Below are positions 1-5,082 of a stretch of DNA of 5,095 nt, piece by piece. The position numbers and the translations under genes are program-made. Numbering within the stretch: position 1 is the first letter of the stretch; the number at the start of each line of letters is the position of its first letter. Where the stretch lies: contig CAKKSJ010000071.1 in the NCBI GenBank assembly GCA_919902965.1, positions 1-5,095 on the forward strand. Direction: 5' to 3'. Below the pieces are notes generated by a model. It did no database searches, had not been told where the DNA came from, and saw only the letters and a program-made list of their open reading frames with translations. Source of the DNA: Burkholderiales bacterium. GTDB lineage: Bacteria > Pseudomonadota > Gammaproteobacteria > Burkholderiales > SG8-39.

Positions 1-83
1 TCGACCATATCCTTGGCTTCGCGCTTGTTAAGTCCGACTTTCTCAAACAAAAAGTCAGCCAGCTCGGCTTTGGTTAATGTCAT
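1..83 (-). CDS. ihfA: Integration host factor subunit alpha, N-terminal 27 codons (cut by window edge)
   Basis: IHF-alpha pairs with IHF-beta to form a small nucleoid protein that bends DNA sharply at specific sites and assists recombination, replication and sigma-54 transcription. Only the N-terminus is visible. It begins MTLTKAELADFLFEK and continues through VGLNKREAKDMV, which matches the first two helices of the HU/IHF fold and specifically the alpha-subunit pattern (LTKAE...LFEK.G.NKR.AK). The beta-strand arms and the Pro that intercalates in DNA lie outside the window. The ATG is preceded by AGGGAG and a 5-nt A-run spacer. The AG-rich site overlaps the TAG stop of pheT, so the two genes are almost certainly cotranscribed. 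Linkage to pheT favours ihfA over hupB or ihfB. Confidence 0.94.
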   Translation of the reverse strand, partial: MTLTKAELADFLFEKVGLNKREAKDMV

Positions 84-88
84 TTTTT

Positions 89-94
89 CTCCCT
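89..94 (-). promoter_or_regulatory. Shine-Dalgarno of ihfA, overlapping the pheT stop codon
   Basis: On the minus strand AGGGAG overlaps the last two bases of the pheT TAG stop and sits 5 nt before the ihfA ATG. A ribosome terminating on pheT is therefore on the ihfA initiation site, which suggests translational coupling (inference). Confidence 0.8.
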
Positions 95-2492
95 AGGTAC
101 GCAATTTGGCGCCGACGCCGGCGGCGAGCAGTTGCAGCAGTTGCGCCATCGCCGCGTCCGTTTCCGCGTCGGTCAACGTTTTCGAAGTATCTTGCATAAC
201 TACCCGAAATGCAAGGCTTTTTTTGCCAGCGTCTACCCCTTTTCCGCGGTAGATGTCGAACAAGAAAAGGTCTTGTACGAGCGCCGGAGGGGCGGCTTGC
301 ATCGCCTCCAGCAAGGCCTGGGCCGGCACGGAATCGTCGACCACCAGTGCCAGGTCGCGGATCACTGGCGGAAACTTGGATACCTCGCGAAATGCCGGCA
401 TCGGCGCAGCCAGCAGCGCATCCAGGTCGAGTTCGAACAGGACCGGCGCCTGCGGCAATTCGTATTTCTGCTGCCAGCGCGGATGCAGTTCGCCGATCCA
501 GCCGACCGGCTTTTCATCGAACAGCACCAGCGCCGCGCGCCCCGGGTGCAGCGCGGGATGCAAGCCGCGCTCGAAGCGCGCTTCAGCCGGCGCAAACAGA
601 CTTTCGATATCTGCCTTGATATCGTAGAAGTCGACTTTGCGTTCGGCCTTTCCCCATTGCTCAGGATAGGCCGGACCATAGGCGATGCCGCCCAGCTTGA
701 GCGGCTGCGCAATCCCGGCCACGGTGAGGGGCCCGTCTTTGACACTGGCGTCTGCACGGAATACCCGTCCTAGTTCGAACGCGCGCACCCGGCTCTGTTT
801 GCGGTTGAGGTTGTAGCGCACATTGGCGATGAGGTTGCCTGCCAGACCCGAGCGCATCACCGAGAGCTGGCTCGAAATGGGATTCAACAGCCCGATCGGC
901 GCATCGTTGCCGCAGAAATCGCGCTCCCACTCGGCCTCGACGAAACTGAAATTCACCACTTCCTGGTAGTCGCGCGCGGCAATCGCTTCCTTCACCCGCA
1001 GCAGCGGGCGCAGCGCTTCGCGCTGCGGCGACATCGTGGCGCGCGCGCGCGGCTGCTTGGCCGGGATGCGCTCGTAGCCGTAAATGCGCGCGATCTCTTC
1101 GATCAGGTCTTCCTCTATCGCGATGTCAAAGCGGTATGAGGGTGGAGTCACGTCGAAGCCGTCCGCAGTGCGCGCGCTGGCAAGGCCCAGGCGCGAGAAA
1201 ATCCGGGTAATTTCCGCGTCGCTGACGTCGATACCGAGGACTCTCGCTGCGCGCGCGCTGCGCACGTGTACCGGCTTGCGCTCCGGCAGGCGCACCACAA
1301 GGTCGTCGGTTGGTCCGGGCTCGCCGCCGCAAATCGCAAGGATCAGTTCGGTGGCACGCTCTATACCGGCCACGTTGTTGTCGAAATCCACACCGCGCTC
1401 GAAGCGATGCGCAGCGTCGCTGCTGAAATTGTAGCAGCGCGTACGGCCCGCAATTGCGTCGGGAAAGAAAAACGCGGACTCGAGAAAAATATTCCTGCTG
1501 TCCGTCTCCGCCTTGGTCGATTCGCCGCCCATGATGCCGGCGAGCCCGATCGGACCCGAGTCGTCGGTGATGCACAGCACGTTCTCGTCCACTTCGACGA
1601 TCTGCTCATTCAGGAGCTTCACGCGCTCGCCCTTGCGTCCGAAGCGCACGTCGATGCTGCCGCGCAGCTTGTCCAGATCGTAGACGTGCAGCGGGCGCCC
1701 GAGTTCGAGCATGACATAGTTGGTCACGTCCACCAGTGCCGAAATCGAGCGCTGGCCGGAGCGCGCAAGGCGCTGCTTCATCCACTCGGGCACCGGCGCA
1801 GCCGCATTGACATTGCGGATCACGCGGCCGGCAAAGCGCCCGCAGCCCTCGGGCGCGGTTATTTTCACCGGATGACGTGCGGCTGTTTTGGCGGCAACGG
1901 CGGCGATTGCGGGCGCCTTGAACGCCGCACCGGTGATCGCCGCCGCTTCGCGCGCAACCCCTAGCAGACTCAGGCAGTCCGCGCGGTTCGGGGTGAGTTT
2001 GAGGGTGAACAGCGTATCGTCCAGTTGCAGCACTTCGCGCAGGTCCTGCCCGATGGGCGCATCGGCCGCGAGCGGTAGGATGCCGCTATGATCGTCAGCT
2101 ATGCCCAGTTCCTTCGCCGAACACAGCATCCCCTGGCTTTCCACGCCGCGCAGGCTGGAACGCTTTATTTCGAACGCGCCCCCGTCGACGCTCGTAAGGC
2201 GCGCCCCGATGCGCGCGCAGGGCACGCGCATACCGGCCACCACGTTGGGCGCGCCGCACACGATGGCAAGCGCCGCAGTTTCGCCGACGTTGACCCGGCA
2301 TAAGGACAGACGGTCGGCATTCGGGTGGCGCGCCACTTCGAGAATCTCGGCCACCACCACGCCCGAGAAGGGCGGTGCGGCCGGCTCCAGCGACTCCACT
2401 TCCAGTCCTGCCATGGTGAGAGCGTGCGCCAGTTCCGCCGTGGACAGCGACGGATCGACGAAACTGCGCAGCCAGCGCTCGGAGAACTTCAT
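93..2492 (-). CDS. pheT: Phenylalanine--tRNA ligase beta subunit (PheT)
   Basis: PheT is the large subunit of the cytoplasmic alpha2-beta2 phenylalanyl-tRNA synthetase. It binds tRNA-Phe and edits mischarged Tyr-tRNA-Phe, while catalysis is in PheS. The 799 residues match the usual length of about 790-800. Domains in order: N-terminal B1 (1-40); OB-fold tRNA-binding domain (about 42-150, with HPNADRLSLCRV and VCGAPNV); B3/B4 editing domain (about 211-385, with SALVDVTNYVMLELGRPLHV); B5 domain (about 402-475, with PSYRFDIAIEEDLIEEIAR, whose acidic residues coordinate Mg2+ in the family); inactive class II-like core (about 485-695); and C-terminal FDX-ACB anticodon-binding domain (about 706-799, with KFPPVIRDLALVVDD and LFDIYRGKGV). 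The start ATG overlaps the pheS TGA as ATGA. No clear Shine-Dalgarno precedes it, so translation is probably coupled to pheS, which suits equal subunit output. The frame is uninterrupted. Confidence 0.98.
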   Translation of the reverse strand: MKFSERWLRSFVDPSLSTAELAHALTMAGLEVESLEPAAPPFSGVVVAEILEVARHPNADRLSLCRVNVGETAALAIVCGAPNVVAGMRVPCARIGARLTSVDGGAFEIKRSSLRGVESQGMLCSAKELGIADDHSGILPLAADAPIGQDLREVLQLDDTLFTLKLTPNRADCLSLLGVAREAAAITGAAFKAPAIAAVAAKTAARHPVKITAPEGCGRFAGRVIRNVNAAAPVPEWMKQRLARSGQRSISALVDVTNYVMLELGRPLHVYDLDKLRGSIDVRFGRKGERVKLLNEQIVEVDENVLCITDDSGPIGLAGIMGGESTKAETDSRNIFLESAFFFPDAIAGRTRCYNFSSDAAHRFERGVDFDNNVAGIERATELILAICGGEPGPTDDLVVRLPERKPVHVRSARAARVLGIDVSDAEITRIFSRLGLASARTADGFDVTPPSYRFDIAIEEDLIEEIARIYGYERIPAKQPRARATMSPQREALRPLLRVKEAIAARDYQEVVNFSFVEAEWERDFCGNDAPIGLLNPISSQLSVMRSGLAGNLIANVRYNLNRKQSRVRAFELGRVFRADASVKDGPLTVAGIAQPLKLGGIAYGPAYPEQWGKAERKVDFYDIKADIESLFAPAEARFERGLHPALHPGRAALVLFDEKPVGWIGELHPRWQQKYELPQAPVLFELDLDALLAAPMPAFREVSKFPPVIRDLALVVDDSVPAQALLEAMQAAPPALVQDLFLFDIYRGKGVDAGKKSLAFRVVMQDTSKTLTDAETDAAMAQLLQLLAAGVGAKLRT

Positions 2493-3532
2493 GCGAATTG
2501 CTGCAGAAAGCGCAGGTCGCCGTCGTAGAACAGGCGCAGATCGTTAATTCCGTAGCGCAGCATCGCCAGGCGTTCTATGCCCGAACCGAAGGCGAAGCCG
2601 ATGTATTTTTCCGGATCGAGCCCGAAATTGCGGATCACCGTCGGATGCACCTGGCCGGCCCCGGAGATCTCCAGCCATTTGCCCTTGTTCGGACCGGCGC
2701 CGAACGCCATGTCGATTTCCGCCGACGGCTCGGTGAACGGGAAGAACGAAGGCCGGAAGCGCACTTCCAGCGCTTCGGTTTCAAAAAAACAGCGCAGAAA
2801 ATCCGTGTACACGCCTTTCAGGTCAGCGAAACTGACATCCTCGTCGATCCACAGGCCTTCGACCTGGTGGAACATGGGCGAGTGGGTGGCGTCGCTGTCG
2901 ACGCGATAAGTACGCCCGGGCGCGATCACCTTGATCGGCGGTACTTTCGCCGCATGGCGAAATCGTTCGACCCACATGCGCGCGTAGCGCACCTGCATAG
3001 GGCTGGTATGCGTGCGCAGCAGCAGCGGCCTGCCCGCCGCGTCCTTGTTCTCGACGTAGAACGTGTCCTGCATCGAGCGTGCCGGGTGGTTCTCCGGATT
3101 GTTGAGCGCGGTGAAATTATTCCAGTCGGTCTCTATTTCGGGGCCATCGGCGACGTCAAAGCCGATTGAACGGAATATGACCTCGATGCGCTCCTGGGTG
3201 CGCGTGAGCGGGTGCAGGCGGCCGCGTCCCGCGCCGCGCCCCGGCAGCGTCACATCCAGCGCCTCTTCCGCCAGCCGCGCATCCAGCTGCACTTGCGACA
3301 GCGCCTCGCGCCGGCGGACAAGCGCAGCTTCGAGTTCCTGCTTGGCCGCGTTGATGCGGCTGCCGGCCTCGCGCCGTTCATCGGCCGGCAACTTGCCCAG
3401 ACCTTTGAGCAGATCGGTGAGCACGCCCGACTTTCCCAGAAATTGCGCCTTCGCCTGCTCCAGCGCCGCAGCATCGCTTATGCGGCTGAACTGCTCCAGG
3501 GCATCGCTGACTATTCTTTCCAGATCATCCAT
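2489..3532 (-). CDS. pheS: Phenylalanine--tRNA ligase alpha subunit (PheS)
   Basis: PheS is the catalytic subunit of phenylalanyl-tRNA synthetase. It activates phenylalanine with ATP and charges tRNA-Phe. The chosen start gives 347 residues beginning MDDLERIVSDALEQF. An N-terminal coiled-coil arm (about 1-90) is followed by the class II aminoacyl-tRNA synthetase core: the motif 1 region GPEIE...NHPAR (130-152), the Phe/ATP pocket LLRTHTSPMQVR (171-182), motif 2 around RTYRVDSDATHSPMFHQVEG (207-226), FFPFTEPSAEID (263-274), and motif 3 GFAFGSGIERLAMLRYG (312-328). E. coli PheS has 327 residues; the excess is mostly small insertions such as ENKDAAGR. This ATG has a weak GGA site at a 7-nt spacing. 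The frame stays open to an upstream ATG at 3550 and a GTG at 3580, but the added residues (PRDAPGAKQMALDVR) come from the intergenic repeat and do not resemble PheS. Confidence 0.97.
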   Translation of the reverse strand: MDDLERIVSDALEQFSRISDAAALEQAKAQFLGKSGVLTDLLKGLGKLPADERREAGSRINAAKQELEAALVRRREALSQVQLDARLAEEALDVTLPGRGAGRGRLHPLTRTQERIEVIFRSIGFDVADGPEIETDWNNFTALNNPENHPARSMQDTFYVENKDAAGRPLLLRTHTSPMQVRYARMWVERFRHAAKVPPIKVIAPGRTYRVDSDATHSPMFHQVEGLWIDEDVSFADLKGVYTDFLRCFFETEALEVRFRPSFFPFTEPSAEIDMAFGAGPNKGKWLEISGAGQVHPTVIRNFGLDPEKYIGFAFGSGIERLAMLRYGINDLRLFYDGDLRFLQQFA

Positions 3533-3546
3533 TCTCACATCCAAGG

Positions 3547-3623
3547 CCATTTGCTTGGCACCCGGCGCATCGCGAGGCACGAGCTTCTAAACAACCCGCG
3601 CGAGCTTCACGCGCGGGCGGTCC
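3547..3623. repeat. GC-rich tandem repeat, copy A (pheS-proximal)
   Basis: This copy is about 90% identical (60 of 67 aligned positions in its core, 3557-3623) to copy B at 3631-3706, with a period of 83 bp. A further short match (CCATT...GGCAC) extends it toward pheS with a one-base gap. It carries the inverted repeat CCCGCGC (3595-3601) / GCGCGGG (3611-3617) around a 9-nt loop. On the minus-strand RNA this stem extends by one G-U pair, one mismatch and two further pairs. The compact hairpin and the two adjacent copies suggest a dispersed REP-like element, but no third copy is in this window to prove it. Confidence 0.85.
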
Positions 3624-3634
3624 CTAAACCCCAT
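3587..3634 (-). other. Possible 15-codon micro-ORF within repeat copy A
   Basis: An ATG-to-TAG frame reads MGFRDRPRVKLARVV and lies in the same frame as pheS, ending 54 nt before the pheS ATG. It resembles the micro-ORF over copy B in the pattern F..(K/R)D(S/R)PRV(N/K)LAR(A/V)V-stop. There is no convincing Shine-Dalgarno. The similarity follows from the DNA repeat, so I do not claim it is translated. Confidence 0.15.
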
Positions 3635-3706
3635 TGCCCGGCACGCGGCGCATCGCGAGGCACGAGCCTTTAAACAGCCCGCGCTAGGTTCACGCGCGGG
3701 CTGTCC
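3631..3706. repeat. GC-rich tandem repeat, copy B (terminator-proximal)
   Basis: This is the second copy of the intergenic repeat. It contains a perfect 11-bp inverted repeat, ACAGCCCGCGC (3674-3684) and GCGCGGGCTGT (3694-3704), around a 9-nt loop. The hairpin would be very stable in RNA from either strand. No T-run follows it on the minus strand, where the next bases are TTAAAGGC, so it is not a typical intrinsic terminator. It could stabilise the mRNA 3' end left by the adjacent terminator or be a mobile REP-type unit (inference). Confidence 0.85.
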
Positions 3707-3732
3707 TTCAAAAACGAAAAGAGGCTAATCAT
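3670..3732 (-). other. Possible 20-codon leader-like ORF overlapping the terminator, upstream of pheST
   Basis: The minus-strand frame starts at an ATG in the terminator loop and begins MISLFSFLKDSP, ending at TAA. It has two TTT Phe codons (positions 5 and 7). GAGG lies 4 nt before the ATG inside the 5' arm of the terminator stem. In E. coli a short Phe-rich leader (pheM) attenuates pheST at the same place, which makes this ORF notable. However, the Phe density is low, the Phe codons sit in the terminator arm and U-tract rather than before an antiterminator, and its end is repeat sequence. Confidence 0.2.
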
Positions 3733-3746
3733 TTAGCCTCTTTTCG
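3707..3746 (-). terminator. Rho-independent terminator or attenuator between rplT and pheS
   Basis: A perfect 14-bp inverted repeat lies at 3715-3728 and 3733-3746 around a 4-nt loop (minus strand ATGA). On the minus strand the core stem AAAAGAGGCTAA pairs with TTAGCCTCTTTT and is followed by CGTTTTT. It begins 29 nt after the rplT stop. It should end most transcripts from infC-rpmI-rplT or act as a conditional terminator before pheST-ihfA. I see no good promoter between it and pheS, so readthrough is plausible (inference). The flanking A-run on the other side could also make it work on the plus strand. Confidence 0.85.
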
Positions 3747-3774
3747 CATTGATACGCGTAAACTCTGCCGCGGC

Positions 3775-4179
3775 CTACCTGGACGCCGCGTCTGCCTCGC
3801 TGGCAGGCAGGCCCGCCGTGCCAGAAGGCATGAATGCCTTGGCCTGCTCGGCGAATTTGGCGAAGGCTGCCATGTCGGTCACGGCGAGGTCGGCTAGCAC
3901 CTTGCGGTCCACTTCAATCTCGGCCCGTTTCAAGCCGTTCATGAATACGCTGTAGGTGAGGCCGCACTCGCGCGCCGCCGCGTTAATGCGAGCGATCCAC
4001 AGCGCGCGAAACACACGCTTCTTCGTCCTGCGGTCGCGATAGGCGTACTGGCCTGCTTTCATCACCGCCTCTTTGGCGATGCGGAAGACGCTGCCGCGGC
4101 GGCCGCGGTAGCCCTTGGCAAGATCCATTACTTTCTTGTGGCGGGCGCTTGCCGTTACTCCACGTTTGACTCTAGGCAT
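3775..4179 (-). CDS. rplT: 50S ribosomal protein L20
   Basis: L20 binds 23S rRNA early and is essential for assembling the large ribosomal subunit. In E. coli it also represses translation of rpmI-rplT by binding its own mRNA. The protein starts MPRVKRGVTASARHKKVMDLAKGY, a basic N-terminal arm, and continues through KAGQYAYRDRRTKKR and LWIARINAAARECGLTYS (about 41-77) to the globular C-domain ending near residue 115 (VDRKVLADLAVTDMAAFAKFAEQAKAF). E. coli L20 has 118 residues. This one has 134, with a Gly/Ala/Ser tail (PSGTAGLPASEADAASR) beyond the conserved fold. The ATG has a strong AAGGAG site at a 7-nt spacing that overlaps the rpmI stop, so rpmI and rplT are likely translationally coupled. 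Confidence 0.98.
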   Translation of the reverse strand: MPRVKRGVTASARHKKVMDLAKGYRGRRGSVFRIAKEAVMKAGQYAYRDRRTKKRVFRALWIARINAAARECGLTYSVFMNGLKRAEIEVDRKVLADLAVTDMAAFAKFAEQAKAFMPSGTAGLPASEADAASR

Positions 4180-4186
4180 GGCTCGT

Positions 4187-4192
4187 CTCCTT
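4187..4192 (-). promoter_or_regulatory. Shine-Dalgarno of rplT, overlapping the rpmI stop codon
   Basis: AAGGAG on the minus strand uses the last two bases of the rpmI TAA stop and lies 7 nt before the rplT ATG. The overlap suggests that rplT initiation depends on ribosomes finishing rpmI, as known for this pair in E. coli. Confidence 0.85.
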
Positions 4193-4388
4193 AACCGTTG
4201 GGTAGCATTGCGCGCACGGAGCGCAGGTTGCTCGCGTCCACCATGGACGTGCCGCGCATATTGCGCTTACGCTTGGTGGTCTTCTTGGTCAGGATGTGGC
4301 GCAAAAACGCTTTGGTGCGTTTTATCCCGCCGCTGCCTTGGATGCGGAAACGCTTGGCAGCGCCCCGCTTGGTCTTCATCTTGGGCAT
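4191..4388 (-). CDS. rpmI: 50S ribosomal protein L35
   Basis: L35 is a small basic protein of the large ribosomal subunit. The 65 residues equal the usual bacterial length. The signature MPKMKTKRGAAKRFRIQGSG is at the N-terminus, and the conserved LRHILTKKTTKRKRNMRG lies near residues 36-53, followed by the usual hydrophobic/Pro end (SVRAMLPNG). I chose the ATG at 4388 because it has AGGAG at a 5-nt spacing and matches the family start. An in-frame ATG at 4409 would add MSKLGVV, which is not L35-like and lacks a well-placed ribosome site. It lies between infC and rplT, with which it is presumably cotranscribed. Confidence 0.98.
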   Translation of the reverse strand: MPKMKTKRGAAKRFRIQGSGGIKRTKAFLRHILTKKTTKRKRNMRGTSMVDASNLRSVRAMLPNG

Positions 4389-4498
4389 GACTACTCCTAG
4401 TTTTGACATGGCGGCAGGTGTCTCCAGAGAGGAGAGCTTGTTGACCTTGACACCACTTGTTTTGCATCCCCGGCTAGCCGGGAACGGTACTGCAAAAT
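4389..4498 (-). promoter_or_regulatory. Structured infC-rpmI intercistronic region, candidate L20 translational operator
   Basis: This 110-nt spacer contains several inverted repeats. TTTTGCA (4460-4466) and TGCAAAA (4491-4497) enclose the 14-bp palindrome CCCGGCTAGCCGGG (4469-4482). Nearer rpmI, GGTGTC (4417-4422) can pair with GACACC (4449-4454), and TCTCC (4421-4425) with GGAGA (4431-4435). The minus-strand CTCCT at 4434-4430 is also complementary to the rpmI Shine-Dalgarno AGGAG at 4398-4394, so the local hairpin and sequestration of the ribosome site would exclude each other. No U-run follows the GC palindrome, so it is not a normal terminator. In E. coli this position holds the L20 autoregulatory RNA. 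Applying that role here is inference. Confidence 0.45.
4394..4398 (-). promoter_or_regulatory. Shine-Dalgarno of rpmI
   Basis: AGGAG lies 5 nt before the ATG at 4388. It decides the rpmI start over the in-frame upstream ATG at 4409. It is complementary to CTCCT in the upstream spacer. Confidence 0.85.
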
Positions 4499-5071
4499 CT
4501 ATTTTGTTGCGGGTTCCGCCTTCTTCTCAGCAGATTCAGGCTTTTTCTTTACCGCCACTTTCTTCGGCCCCAGAACCATCACCAGCTGGCGCCCTTCCAT
4601 TTTCGGATACTGCTCGACCACACCGTGCTCGAGCAGATCGTTCTTCACCCGCTCGATCAGCCGGTGGCCGAATTCCTGGTGCGCCATCTCGCGTCCGCGA
4701 AAGCGCAGCGTCACCTTGGTCTTGTCGCCTTCGTCCAGAAACTTCGTCAGGTTGCGCAGCTTGATCTGATAATCGCCTTCGTCTGTACCGGGCCGGAATT
4801 TCACTTCCTTGACCTGAATCTGCTTCTGCTTGAGCTTCGCCTCGTGCGCTTTCTTGGCTTCACGGTACTTGAATTTGCCGAAGTCCATCAATTTGCACAC
4901 CGGGGGTACGGCCGTCGGTGCAATTTCCACCAGATCCACTTCCAGTTCTTCCGCCCGCCGCATTGCATCTGCGATCGGGACCACACCCAACTGTTCGCCT
5001 TCAGTGCCAACCAGGCGTATTTCGGGCGCGGTTATCTCGGTGTTGAGGCGCTGCGCTTTTTCCTGAGCGAT
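4499..5071 (-). CDS. infC: Translation initiation factor IF-3, with AUC start codon
   Basis: IF-3 binds the 30S subunit, prevents 50S joining and checks start codon and initiator tRNA. From the AUC start the protein has 190 residues. The N-terminal domain (about 10-75) contains the conserved IRLVGTEGEQLGVV, DLVEIAPTAVPPVCKLMDFGK and YREAKK stretches. A Lys/Gln-rich linker (75-87) leads to the C-terminal domain (about 88-172: VKEVKFRPGTDEGDYQIK, FLDEGDKTKVTLRFRGREM, MVLGPKK). There is no in-frame ATG or GTG before the conserved N-terminus. GGAG stands exactly 7 nt before ATC at 5071, and the first residues IAQEKAQRLN fit beta-proteobacterial IF-3. E. coli infC uses the rare AUU start, through which IF-3 represses its own translation; AUC should act the same way. 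An internal TTG at 4990 would remove conserved residues. A Lys/Ala/Glu tail of about 20 residues extends past the E. coli end. Confidence 0.96.
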   Translation of the reverse strand: MAQEKAQRLNTEITAPEIRLVGTEGEQLGVVPIADAMRRAEELEVDLVEIAPTAVPPVCKLMDFGKFKYREAKKAHEAKLKQKQIQVKEVKFRPGTDEGDYQIKLRNLTKFLDEGDKTKVTLRFRGREMAHQEFGHRLIERVKNDLLEHGVVEQYPKMEGRQLVMVLGPKKVAVKKKPESAEKKAEPATK

Positions 5072-5078
5072 GTTGTTT

Positions 5079-5082
5079 CTCC
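5079..5082 (-). promoter_or_regulatory. Shine-Dalgarno of infC that fixes the AUC start
   Basis: GGAG with a 7-nt spacer (AAACAAC) directly precedes the ATC at 5071. An in-frame ATT at 5089 lies upstream of this site and is therefore unlikely to be the start. The AT-rich bases beyond it, up to the window edge, show no recognisable thrS coding end. Confidence 0.8.

Noticed and set aside
132..773. Plus-strand open frame of 213 codons opposite the 3' part of pheT
   Set aside because: It is antisense to the conserved FDX-ACB and core domains, with arginine- and glutamine-rich translation typical of a GC-rich shadow frame.
1040..1052. Alternating GC run (GCGCGCGCGCG) as a possible Z-DNA or regulatory site
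   Set aside because: It lies within conserved pheT codons (PRARATM) and is explained by GC-rich codon use.
1266..1964. Long open frame of 232 codons on the plus strand opposite pheT
   Set aside because: It is antisense to the B3/B4 and tRNA-binding regions of a clearly conserved pheT, its translation resembles no protein family, and long antisense frames are expected in GC-rich genes.
2498..3169. Plus-strand open frame of 223 codons opposite pheS
   Set aside because: It is a shadow of the conserved pheS motifs, with no ribosome site or recognisable domain.
3547..3706. Tandem hairpin repeats as a CRISPR array
   Set aside because: There are only two units of about 77 bp with almost no unique spacer between them, which does not fit repeat-spacer architecture.
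3633..3712. Possible promoter for pheST after the terminator (TTGAAG with a distant AT-rich TTTAAA)
   Set aside because: No -10 matches at an acceptable 16-18 nt spacing; TTTAAA is too far away and the intervening DNA is GC-rich repeat.
3729..3749. Six-codon minus-strand ORF (MRKEAK) ending in TGA that overlaps the ATG of the 20-codon leader-like ORF
   Set aside because: It has no ribosome site or Phe codons, and it is simply the 5' arm of the terminator stem.
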